A DNA stretch of 64,000 bases, taken from contig BSYO01000015.1 in the NCBI GenBank assembly GCA_033239525.1, positions 15,933,713 through 15,997,712 on the forward strand, in the 5' to 3' direction. Origin of the DNA: Nepenthes gracilis. Its lineage: Eukaryota; Streptophyta; Magnoliopsida; Caryophyllales; Nepenthaceae. The notes beneath the pieces were generated by a model. That model did not search any database, was not told where the DNA came from, and worked only from the letters and a program-made list of their open reading frames with translations. A program made the translations under genes and the position numbers. The first letter of the stretch is position 1; every line of letters begins with the position of its first letter. Positions 48,733 through 60,548 of this stretch are shown piece by piece.

Positions 48733-50469
48733 GAACATGTAAAACAAAATTCATCCCCTGTTAATATCAAATCGAGCAAAGATATAAGGGATATCCCCCA
48801 AGTTCTAGAAGCCTAAGAGGAACAGAAAATAGTGAAAATAATCCATTAGATCAATGCACTCAAGAGTTTGAATTGTAAATTTAAAAGGGAGTGAAGGCCT
48901 CCTTACTTCCAGGGACAAAAGTATTATTACCTAATAATGTTTTATTATTGGCAAGGTCCTCTTAGAAGACCTGTCTTCCTATTCCTTTTATTCTTTCCTC
49001 CATTTCAATTGTGAAAGTTATTGTCTTTGCATTAAGAAAAATCCTCAACTATGAATGCTTGGTGGACACACCTAATATCTTAGAAGACCTATCTTCCTGT
49101 GAAGGCCTATATGCAAGATTGCAAGAGCACGAGAGATGTTACTACTTAATCACTCCTCCCAGTGAGAGCATTGCTCAGAATACTTGGCTTATTGAGAATT
49201 TCGTCTTTTGAATGTTTCATCTCCATCTCATAATTCCAAGCGACCTTCCGGGTGTTAATAGGCCAGGTAGTAATGCACCTCATGAACAACCGACAATTCA
49301 GATCGAGTTTGTATTTTCTTAAACACAGCTTTCTTATTCTTGGATCTCATCTTCGAGATTGACACTTGAGGTAAGAGGGACTCTTAATGATGAGTTGGTC
49401 CTCGAATTAGTCCTAAAGGGACTTTAGCCTTCTTAACATATTCTGCAGTTGAGTTGCCATTACTTCGATGTTCAGCACTGCTAGAGTGTGGATTCTTAAT
49501 TGGCTGCCATAGATATCAAGAGTATCAAGTGACTACACAACCCTAAAGTGCTAACCAGACTGGCCATGTGGTCGTGGGTTCACCATGGTGAATAATCTAT
49601 GAACCTTTGCAGGTATATATATAGGATAAAGAAGTTTGCTTTAAATTGTTCTGACATATGTTACCAATAATATAAACCTAAAATTTGAAATATGTTTAAA
49701 AAAATTCAGATAGAATTTTTAAACTTTATATTCAAATTCCAAACACAACAAATAGAATGAAAGTTTTGAATGACGGAAAGACTCACTTCCAATACTAAAG
49801 TTAATTTTCTTGGCCTAATAATTTAAGTTAGGGAATGTAAAAGTGAAAGAGATTCGGTGTAAAGTGAAAATATAAATACTATAGTTAGAGGATCAGACTT
49901 CAGAAAATTCGTCCCCTGTTTTTATTCTTGCCTTCATAATAAGTTTCAGAATCCACCCCTGACAAATTTTTTTAAGGATCCAAATGGATACATTCATATT
50001 TTATTTAGAATTTAATATTACTTTATTAGAATATTGACATATCTTTTGTAATTAAAAATTAATTATCATTTTATCTATTTATTTTCTATTATGTATCAAA
50101 TTTATTATTAAATATAAGCTTATTTATTTTAAAATATCACATATTATTAAAAATGAAATTGTAATTGAATCTAAACTACAATTGTTTAGGTTTTGAGGCA
50201 TTAGTTTCCCCTACATTCCAAAATATATATATATATTTTTTCCATTGTGGTGACATACAAAAAAAAAAAAAAAAAAGGGAATGTTATATATACCTTAATA
50301 AATTCATGATGCAATACCATATCACCTAAAATAAAAATTATATTTTTCAAATAACTGAGAAAAATATGTAAATTCACTTTTAGTATGTTGTGGAAAAATA
50401 TTTCTTTCATCGTGTCAAATCTTTAAAACTATGAAAGTAAAATGCTTCAATTATATGAACAATTTTTTA
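48733..50469. other. Unassigned stretch with a short open frame
   Basis: A 66-codon frame at 49011-49211 has no recognised similarity. The word cttagaagacct-tcttcct occurs at 48959 and again at 49078. Poly-A runs lie near 50260. Nothing else is recognised. Confidence 0.4.
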
Positions 50470-51995
50470 TGGCGGGCATACATCACTTTAGACAAATGTG
50501 TTTGGTACATCTTGTATCTTCATTATTAAATAAAATTTTAATGATAGAGATTTAAGATATAAAAAATAATATATAGTATTATATATATATATTTTATAAT
50601 ATTAATATTTATTCAATATTTAACCTATTAATAACTTTTATTTCAAAAATAATCATTTAAATGATTTTTAAATACAATTCGTTGAATTTTTCTCATCAAC
50701 AACTTATGAGATGAGAGATATAATTGATACATCTTTTAAAGAAATGTCTATTATGTTTGATTATCTCGTGAATTTAGTTCAATCAGGTTGAAATACACAT
50801 CTTCAAAATTAAAATTTGATATAGTTTTTATATTATTATTATACAATAATATAGTCTCATATTTTTCTTGATTTAATTAATTATATGAAAGTGATGTAAT
50901 TACTAAAGAATAAATTGAAGAATATGTTATAAGGTTTAAGAATTGTTATTTGAGATAGTAAAAGATAATATTTATCCAACTACTTTTATATCTATTTGTA
51001 TCAAAATTATTAAAAATAATAAAAAATATTAAATAATAAATTTATAATAAGATAAAATTCACACTAATTTTTAATAATTTTAATATAAATAAACTTGTAA
51101 CTAAATATATAAATAACATCTTATTACCTTAAAAAAAACAAGAATTTGGAAAAAAATAAAATAAGAATTTTTGGAAACAAAAGAAAAAGGAAGTCGCAAC
51201 CCTCTTCAACGGTGCATGAGCTCAGCCCGTCGCCCTCCCGACCATCCTTATTAGCACCTCGAAAACACCGCAGCAGTTCATCCAGGATGCCCTTTCGACC
51301 GCCGGTGGCGTAGAGGATACGAGGGACTGTAAAACACAAATCTTTAATATAACGAGAAAATGGATTAAAAAAAAGAAAAAAACTGATCTCAAAAGGAACA
51401 TTTTCTTGTCATTTATGAATCATTTTATAAAGGAAAAATCATACCTGCCCGCCCTTTGCCATTTCTGTAGCAGTGTCTTCTTCCAAACTCGGTTGAGTAG
51501 CATCATCTCCAACCTCACCGGCAGTTACGACAGCTTCTTCAACAATGCCGATGTCGTCGTTCTCCTCTCCCCGTACCTCACGAGTATTAACTGCTGTGTT
51601 AATTTCTGCCAATGTTCGATCTGTTGGAGAAACGAGTTAGATGAAATCAAGAAGAAAACAGAGTACAATTTCGTTCACCCACCAAGCCGCGAATGTATGG
51701 GAACGAAGTGATGAGCAGACATACCTTGAGAGGGAACATGAATGGTGGAAGCCTTCTTCTGAACCCTTTTCTTTGCTGCTCTTTTAAGTCTGGCTGCTTT
51801 TCCCATTGCTGCTTTCGAGTTGTGCCTGTCGTCTCTTCCATTTTTGCTTCCGAGCTTTAAATATAAAGGATGAGAATGCAGGTGACTTTCAAGATTCTAC
51901 GGAGAGAAAATCTCCAAGTGAAGATGGAGAACGTCGGATACGGGAGAGATGACAGGAGATATGTAGGAGTCGGTTGGATTACATGATAATGTTAC
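50470..51995. repeat. Segmental duplication, copy 1
   Basis: The segment matches 55607-56342 and 62428-62975 in order: gggcatacatc...ctttaga, aaataaaattttaatgata, tatctatt-atatcaaaatta, then the small gene. Copy 1 is uninterrupted and carries the intact gene. Confidence 0.75.
51222..51806 (-). CDS. Uncharacterised small protein with C-terminal CCGVFE, copy 1 (three exons)
   Basis: The predicted exons on the - strand are 51806-51725, 51620-51445 and 51326-51222. Introns of 104 and 118 nt have GTATGT...CAACAG and GTATGA...TTACAG borders, in phases 1 and 0. Joined, they give 120 residues without a stop. Residues 1-18 are strongly basic (MGKAARLKRAAKKRVQKK), resembling a nuclear or nucleolar signal. 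Residues 28-86 are acidic (GEENDD, VEEA, LEEDTATE). The end reads SWMNCCGVFEVLIRMVGRATG. I do not recognise the family with certainty; short plant proteins ending in a CCG(V/L)FE segment exist, but no function is inferred. The start is supported by copies 2 and 3. A second ATG 35 nt upstream opens an overlapping frame. Expression evidence is lacking, so the gene model is a prediction. Confidence 0.62.
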
Positions 51996-52380
51996 AATGG
52001 GAGGAATATTAAAGAACTTCTACTCGTATTTTTTAAAAAAATACTATTATTTTTTAATCAATTTATCTTAAAATTTTAAAAATATTTTCTAATTTCAAGA
52101 GGATAAAATTTTAATTTATATTTAATTCTAATTTTTTTGATATTTATTTGCATTAAAACATAATTAAATACATAATTTTTTTTAACATACAAAAAATACA
52201 GGGTCATGTATTAAATAAAACAATTAAAATCTTGAAATGGTAACTTCCGCCGAGGGGGCGGGGGGGAGCTGTGAAGATACAACTCAAGACCCTACTTATC
52301 ATATTTTAGTTATTGAATTGAAAAGAAAAAATAATTTAAAATTTAAATATTAAACAACAATTTGAAATTATTTTCATGTA
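51996..52380. other. AT-rich flank with a G-rich island
   Basis: A run ccgagggggcgggggggagc at 52252-52271 stands out in otherwise AT-rich DNA. No gene is seen. Confidence 0.5.
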
Positions 52381-52662
52381 TTAAATTTAATATTTAACAG
52401 ATTTAATATTATTTTAAAAAATTTTAAAATATAATCATTGTTGTTTATTATTCTTGAATTTCAATCAAAGAAATGAAATAAAATAAATAAAATCTTATTT
52501 CTCTTTGATTTATTAATTTTTATGTGTTAAATTTAATATTTAACAGATTTAATATTATTTTAAAAATTTTTAAATATAATCATTGTTGTTTATTATTCTT
52601 GAATTTTAATCAAAGAAATAAAATAAAATAAATAAAATCTTATTTCTCTTTGATTTGATCCC
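52375..52662 (+). repeat. Tandem duplication of about 146 bp
   Basis: The block from ttaaatttaatatttaacag at 52381 to ttatttctctttgattt near 52513 recurs from 52527 to about 52660 with only a few changes (for example tttcaatc/ttttaatc). It is recent by its high identity. Confidence 0.88.
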
Positions 52663-53627
52663 TTGACTTGATACGAGAAATATTATCGTAATAATGGGCA
52701 TAGTGAGGCTGTGAGGTCTAAATTAGAAGAATGAAGGGATATGAGAGCAAAAATATTGCATGATATTATGATTTAAGCAAGGATAAGTGAATTGTAAGCC
52801 TAAATATTAACTCTTTTTGTTAAAATTTTTAAATTTTCTTTTCATATTACTGATAATATAAAATTTCGTACTTTTATGTCACATATAAGTATTCATCCAT
52901 ATATCTCTTAATATCTAACTTGTGTACATTTCCATTATTCTTTAAATTTCTTAGGTTATGAAATAAATTATTCATATTTATAAAAAGTTATTAAAAATCT
53001 TAAAATTATTGAAGAAATTCTCCTACATCTTTGTGTTTTATAACAATTTCAAAGAATTCTTTTGTCTCTTTGTTTTTTACAGGAATATTAAAGAATCCAT
53101 TTCCAATGTCCATTATTTTATAAAAAGCCATGTTAAATTCTCTTTCTACATGCTTGTTGATAGTTGTTCTTGTATAATTATAGCTTTTAGATTTGCCTGT
53201 GGGTCCTAGGTTAGGGTCATTTGAGTTTGGTCGATTAATATCTATGTGAGTTTACTCTGCATCATGACCACAACCGATATTAAGTTAAACAATTGGTTCA
53301 TATATTCTGTTTGATAAATATTTCAATCTAAATAAGCTGTCATCTAATATGTAATTTAAAGACACTATATGGCCACTAGGATTGTCACACATTATCTAAT
53401 ATTTTAAATCTTCATTTGATTTATTTTAGATAAAATTAATATTTTGGATAATTTAGAGTTGATGAAAAAATATATGTATATATTGTGAAATTTTAAAAAA
53501 TATTCAGATTAGTCAGGTTAGTGCCAAAAGCACATCGGAAAGACGCCCAAGTATCGACTCCAGTGGGCTTACGCTTGAGACTCGTCTATGTTGGCGGCTG
53601 AGTACCAATTGGAGAATAAAAAAATAA

Positions 53628-53661
<34 letters not shown>

Positions 53662-55606
53662 GGATATAAGAGGCATTGGGCAGAAGAATAAACAGTGGAG
53701 AAAAGAAAGAAAGAAAAAAGAATGAATAAAAGGAGAGGAAGAAGAAGCAAAGGAATGTCAGACAGTTGCCGGTTGGAGGTCGACTGAAAAATCGATGCCG
53801 AAGATGGAAACCAAGTAATCCCCTCTATGATTTTCTTCTATCATTGAGGAATATATTGGCTTGAAGGAAGGGGAGGTGCACGCAGCCATAACTTCCGGTT
53901 TAAAACGTAGCCATTATCATTTGCATATTTGGATTTTGTTTCCGTTGGGCTCTATTTATGTGGGTATGCCATAACTTCTATTTACGTAAGTATGTCGTGG
54001 CCTTTGGTTATTAGTTGTGGTATCAAAGCATGATTTATTATGCGTTTGTATTAGTTGGATGATACAATGAGATTCCACTTTAGGTGTGCTGATGATTTGG
54101 CTTCTAATATCGGCGATTGAGAATTTGTATCTATCATCGATTTTTATATTTATTTATAAATTCTCACTCTGATTTACATATACAGTTTGTGCATATTTGT
54201 GACGATACTTGTTGAGCATTTAACTAATATTTTCAAATTTATATCTCTTCAAATTCGTAGAGGATAGGAATGCTTTGTAGAAGTTAGATGAGATTTGATA
54301 TGATGTCACGTGATCCGGTGGGTTGGGCATCTATTACGACTTAGATGGCATTTGATGTATTTTTCTATGATTTATATTGAGTTTATTATGGATTTTATTA
54401 TTTTTAAATAATAGATTTGACTGAGAGTAGGCCTTTAGATTGCGTAATAAAGATCGTTGAATTTAATATATATATAATATATATGAGTTCATGTTTGGAT
54501 AGCTCTTTACCATATTTATATATTATTTGGATGATTATTGCCCTATATGGATTCATTTTATTAGGTCCCTATATTTTGGTTTATCATTACCTTTTTTAAT
54601 TTTAATTTGACAAAAAACAAAATAATTAAACATACTAAGTTTTGATGTGTGACATATCACATGTCACGTCCACATAATCAATTTTTTTTATTTTTTTCGA
54701 ATTAATTAGAAAAAAATTTTAGTCATTTATTGTCTTAAAAAAATTATTAATTATTCAACAAACAAAGTCAAATCTCAAATAAATATTGAACGTAAATTAA
54801 ACATCAACAAGTAACTTGAAATAATGTAATTAATTTAATCATAGAATTTAAATTATCACATCTGAAAGTAATTTCAAATACTAACTATACAATAATCTCA
54901 AAATATACATAGGGTGATACGTTCACACTAAATCGGAGTAAGCAATTTTGTAACTTATATATCCCATTGGACAAAACCAAAATATGACTAAATTACCAAC
55001 ACAATGCCACGATAACATTTTATGCAGAACCATTCAATTGAAGCAAAATAAATATCCTAAACCTACTATTTTTATACAAAAGTCTATCATGCAAAATCAC
55101 AAGTCCTATTACTAATTCTCAAACAGTTATTTCATTTCTCCTATTATATACAAGTATATTTTAAACCCTTTAATCTGAAAAGTTAATAAAAATAAAAATA
55201 GAAGTGAGTTAATTATTTAATAAGGCATATAATTTTTTCATAACTGGATATATATTTTATATCAGAATATGTTGGGAGGAATATGAGTTAAAATCAAATA
55301 TAATGTCTTGTAATTTTCACAACTTTTATGTATAAATTTTAAGCTGATAATTTAATTTATTTTCTAAATAACGTATTATCAAAATATACTCAAATCATAT
55401 AAAATTTTATGGACTAAGAATTATTAGAGCCTCACGCCGACAAAAAAGCAAATAGTTGAACATCGGATATTTTCACAACTAAAGACCATATATTATTATT
55501 TAAGTCCCATAGATTGGCTATGAATAAGGCTGCCATAATGATACCTAAAATTTGGGATCTATCTAAAAAAAAAAAATTAAATGGAACTTCCAAACTTTAC
55601 ACTTAG
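52663..55606. other. AT-rich stretch with a possible LTR and an AAT microsatellite
   Basis: An (AAT)n array lies at 53625-53660. It is followed by a purine-rich leader (gagaggaagaagaagc) and, at 54026-54037, TGGTATCAAAGC, one mismatch from the usual copia primer-binding site. This suggests an LTR ending just before 54026, but no borders were found. The remainder is unassigned. Confidence 0.35.
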
Positions 55607-56342
55607 AGGGGCATACATCTCTTTAGATAAAATGTGTCCGGTATATCTTTTATGTTCATCATTAAATAAAATTTTAATGATAAAAATTTATAATATTAAA
55701 CACAAATTTTATTCCGAGGCTTACTTTAATCTTATTTTATATACTATTATTAAATCATTAGCTATTTTGTAAGGTGAAAAAATGATTAATACATACTTAG
55801 AGTTTATCAACATTTATCAAGTCTTATATTTTAAATTATCAATAACTATTTATTTCATATATTTTGCCTTAATATTACATTCAAGGTTTTTTTTTTTCCC
55901 TTAATGAGAAATTACTATATGTATAGAATCGAGTATCTTTATCTCAATTAAACAGTAATTATTCAAAAAATAAAATATCTATTATGTTTAATTATGTGGT
56001 CAATTTAATTCTAGCAGGTCCGAATATTCAAAATATATATTTACCAAAATAAATTTAAAGTTATAAAGTTAGTTGTTAATCTTTCATCATAATTAAAAAT
56101 TATTATATGATAAAATAAAAAATAATATTCATAAAGTTACTTTTATATCTATTGATATCAAAATTATTAAATGAAATAATTTTAGTAAAAATAAATTTAT
56201 AAATAAATATATAAATAATATTTTATTATCTTACAAAACAAGAACAATAATCTATCAATTTGCAAAAAAAAAATAAAAATAAAAATAAAAATGTTTGGAA
56301 ACAAAAGAAAAAGAAAGTGGCCACCCTCTCCGACGTGCATCA

Positions 56343-57792
56343 AATTAAATGTCCAAACAGTAAACCCCTATTCCATCGAAAAACATAAAATACCAAAAAT
56401 TATCCCTACCTTCGGACACTTTTCGGCTACCATAACTACTCATGTGAACCACAAACTTATGCCCAAGCCATTCGATGAAAATGGCGCGAAGCTATTGATA
56501 ATGAATTGAGCGCATTGGAACAATAAAACATGGGTTATCACTAACACCTCCCAAGCAAGAAAGTTAAGTCGATATGTTTTTAAATTAAAATTCAATAGCG
56601 ATGGAAGCATTGAGCGACACAAATGTAGATTAGTTGCGAAAGGTTATACACAACAAGAAGGAATAGATTAATGGGCAAAACTTTACAGTTCTTGGCGCTA
56701 TTAAAGGGTGGCACCTATACCATTTTGATGTTAACAATGCCTTCGCACGGGGTTTAAATGAAGAAATCTACATGCAAAAACCCCCCGGATACACTAAAGG
56801 AAAACCAAATCAAGTTTGTAGACTGTTAAAGAGCATATATGGTCTTAAACAGGCTTCTAGACAGTGGTACTCCAAGTTGTCTACATCCCTAATTACTTTT
56901 GGGTTTACCCAATCCAAGGCTGATTATAGCCTATTCACTAAACAGATGATCGATTCTTTTGCTTGTATATGTGACGATATCATTGTGGCTAGTAGCTCTT
57001 TAGACTCTATTCATTCTATTAAATCCTATCTTAATCGTGAGAAGATTAAAGACCTTGGCTATCTTACGATATTTCCTTGGGATTGAAGTTGCACGATCAT
57101 CCGTTGGCATCCATATATGCCAAAGAAAATACACCTCGACATATTAGCCGACTCGGGTTCCCTTGGTTCCAAACCTCTTAAATCCAATGGACCAAAACGT
57201 AAAACTTAGTAAAGAAAGCTGACCGTTTTGCAAGATCCTAGCATCTACAGAAGGCAAGTTGCTCTATTTAACGGCCACAAGACCCGACATATGCTATCTT
57301 GTTCATATTTTGAGTCGGTTCATGACTCGCCCGACGTCTCAACACATGAATGCGGCTCATCGCTCGATACCTTAAACAAAATCCATGGCAAGGTATATTA
57401 TTCGCTTCCAATTCTAACCTTCAATTTCGAGCTTTTTGTGATGCAGATTGGGCTTGTAAGATCCATCACTGGCTAATGCACTTTCATTGGGAACTCTCTC
57501 ATCTCCCCGGAAATTAGAAAATGAGTTGTCTTGGACGTTACATCTTACGTGATTTGCGGGTTCCACATCCTCACGCCTACCAATCTCTACCGTGATAATC
57601 AAGTCAGCTCTACACATATAAATGAACGGACCAAGCATATTGAGTTGGATTGTCATTTGGTTCGTGATAAGATTCAAGAAGTATCCGCACTCACTATGAT
57701 GGACATGTTCACCAAAATACTACCGTCTCATCGGCTAAAGATCCACTTATCCAAGATGGGCATAATTAATATATATGCTCCACCTCAGGGGA
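56343..57792 (+). pseudogene. Truncated copia pol (reverse transcriptase and RNase H), upstream copy
   Basis: The segment is a near-duplicate of 60578-62137. It contains [39 protein letters not shown] and the DDIIVAS active-site region, then RNase H pieces to a LTR at 57793. Its own gag, integrase and 5' LTR are missing. Reading is broken by single-base and short deletions. It joins the small-gene copy directly at 56343. Confidence 0.85.
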
Positions 57793-58049
57793 AATTAGGA
57801 ATACAAATGTATAAATTTATTTGATCATATATTTTCCTTTTTATTTTTTTATTTCGTTATATTTTCTTTCCCGACTTATTTCCTTTCCCCTACTTAAGTA
57901 TAAATTGATGGTTCCTTTTCCGCTGATTGTACAATTACAAAACAATAATGAATGTAATGGCTTGCGTCCGTTTGCTTTCACACCGAGTGCCTCTCTCTTC
58001 TCTCTCTTGTTCGAATGTTGCGTCTTCATCCTCCATCATGAGATTTACA
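57793..58049 (+). repeat. Copia LTR between the two pol copies
   Basis: The segment matches the LTR at 62138-62427: attttcctttttatttt, gacttatttcctttcc, tataaattgatggttcc, gtacaattacaaaacaataa, caccgagtgcctctctc, ending gagatttaca. It is shorter by several small deletions. It is shared as the 3' end of the upstream copy and the 5' LTR of the downstream element. Confidence 0.85.
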
Positions 58050-58060
58050 TGGTATCGGAG
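58050..58060 (+). other. Copia primer-binding site
   Basis: TGGTATCGGAG directly follows the LTR and matches the usual copia site TGGTATCAGAG with one change, fixing the + orientation. Confidence 0.8.
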
Positions 58061-58063
58061 ATG

Positions 58064-58900
58064 GCGTCTTCACCACACTCGCCGAAACCACTTCAAACAC
58101 AACCACAGCAACCCATTCTGTCATTCCTTCACACGAACGCATGCGTCTCCAAACCCTCAAAGACCCCGAACCACCGAAGTAGGCGACAGCCCTTCCATTA
58201 CGCTCGTCACCATGTTCTCACCACCGACAACTATGCGACGTGGTCTACAATCGTGCTTTACGAGCCAAGAACAAGATGGCCGAGGGCTCTATTTTCGAGC
58301 GATCCCCTTTTGAAATTTGGGGGCTAGTTAACGATTTGGTCGTCTCGATCCAAAACTCTGATTAAAGCTAGCATCGATGATGCCTTCGAGCTCGAACGAA
58401 CTTAGCGACGGTTTACTCATCAGACAACGGCCCTCAGTTTTCCAATCAAGAAATCTGGTTTAACACAAGAACAAGAAATATACTACGGTAAGCTCAAACC
58501 TGTGGGATGATTGATTTACGATCCCTCCCAAGTTGCGATTAAGGTAAATTGAAATCCTTTCATCGAAAAATACCATGATTGTGTTATTCAATTCTTGATG
58601 GGATTAAACGACTCTTACTCAATGCTCGTGATCAAATCATGATGATGGACCCCATTCCTCTGTTAATCGAGTATTCTCGGTCATCCATCAGGCAAGAAGA
58701 GCAACAAGCACCATATGTCATTTGCTCAATTTACCAAAAATCTTAGTTCTTTCAAAAATAATGGGAAAACGATTCCTACCCCAAGAAAGATAAGCCTTTC
58801 GTGTGTATTACCAAGATTGCTGGACACTGGCCCAGCCTGTCACAAAACGGGCATCCAGTTTGAAAGTTAGTTTTCCTCCTAACCACAAGGGTTGAGCGGG
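58064..58900 (+). pseudogene. Copia gag remnant
   Basis: It begins MASSPHSPKPLQTQPQQPI at 58062 or nearby. LTTDNYATWSTIV, FLMGLNDSYSML and RDQIMMMDPIPL follow in different frames, the last around 58595-58660. This is the usual layout of the copia gag (DNY..W near the start; L.GLN..Y...R.QI further on). Confidence 0.75.
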
Positions 58901-60520
58901 GCACATAAATGCTTCGCCAATTTATCAAGTTTCAAGAACCACATTGATCAAGAAGGAACCCCGGATGATAAAGTTGCATTGATTGACTAGAGATCAATTT
59001 AATCACTTCGAGTTCATCGCCAAGACCGGGCAGCATATGTTTGACCCGATTTTAATAACATGACTGTAATATCTTCTGCTTGCTTCTTCTCCATAAATTT
59101 GATGTTAATAGACAACTACATGGGAGACCATATGATATGTGACCCTTCATTATATAATCCATTTTCGGACTTCGGATGGAAGTAAAAATGCATTTTCATT
59201 GGAAACATTAGACTCTCCGATAGACTAATGTTGCATAACGTGCTTTGTGTCCCTTCCTTTATTTAAAGTTTCCGTAAAGCGGCTAACTTACACTTAATTG
59301 CGGTATGTTTTTCTTTTCTAACATCCGCTTGATTCGAAGACCTTGCTACTTGGACAACGATTGGGATGGGTGAAGAGAAAAGTAATTTATATTATTTGAT
59401 GAATAAGAACGCTTGATCCAAATTCTTTAAGATTATCCAAATTCTGCAAGGAGCTAATATTGTTTCTTCGCCTTCTCATTTATGGCATTCTCGATTAGGT
59501 CACAATATTCTAGGATGAAACTAATAAATGACCCGTTTAAAAGGAGCAAAGGCATTCAATTAATGAAAATCCTGTTCTCTATTTGTCCAATCATCGCCTC
59601 CTTTTTCTCCCGGTGCCTACAAGTCACACACCTTATTCGACGTGGTGCATTGTGACTTATGGGGCCCATGTTCGAGGTATCTTATGACGGATATAGGTAC
59701 CTTGACTATCGTTGATGATGCTTCGAAATACACTGGATTTACTTCTTTCAAACAAAATCGGATACCAAATTGTGCCCGAAGCCTTCTATAACTGTTACCG
59801 CACAATTTAACGTCAAAATCAAAATTTCAGAGCGACAATGGTATATTAAAGACTTTTACAGCAATAGAGGTGTTAGTGGAAACACCACAGCAAAATTGAA
59901 CGTAAACACCAACATTTATTGAAAGAGCTCTTCCCTTTCAATCGGACTTCCTTTAAAATTCCGGGAGTGATTGTATTCTAACTTTGCACACATTATCAAT
60001 GTGATTCCCCACTCCATTGCTAGAAAACAAGACTCCATATCATTTATTTGGAGTCATTATTAACTATAATAAATATTCGGTTGCTTGTGTTTCGCTTCCA
60101 CCATCTCCCATGGTCGTACTAAGTTCGATCCTAGAAGTAGAAAATGTGTCTTCCTAGGCTATCCGTTTGGTGTCAAAGGATACAAATTAATTGACTTAGA
60201 TAGCCACACTACATTTTATTCAAGAGATGTGATTTTTCATGAAAGTATTTTTCCCTTCCACACCAACGGGACCGACCAAAATATCGACATTCCACCCGAT
60301 GCATTCCCATCGGGACCACCCATCACAAATAACGAACAATTGTGGCAAACACAATCAATGCAACCTAACTTACATGATCCTCCTTCAAACTGTTGTCAAG
60401 AAATCAAGAACTTTTCCAGTCCACAATCAACAATTGATGACCATTCCAACCCGATACGTTGGAAAATACCCAATCTACCCCAATTAGTCAAATGCCTATT
60501 CAAGAACCACTAGAGTACGT
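58900..60520 (+). pseudogene. Copia protease and integrase remnants
   Basis: Protease-region words DHMICDPSLYNPFSDF and LHNVLCVPSF lie near 59130-59260. The pre-integrase word LWHSRLGHNI is at about 59478. Integrase words FDVVHCDLWGP, LTIVDDASKYT, QSDNGILKTF and VETPQQN run from 59635 to 59900. An open frame at 60085-60513 gives [21 protein letters not shown] and [11 protein letters not shown], the end of the integrase region. Stops and small deletions break the first 1.1 kb. Confidence 0.8.
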
Positions 60521-60548
60521 AAAGCGTTGAATACTTAAAAGAGTTTCA

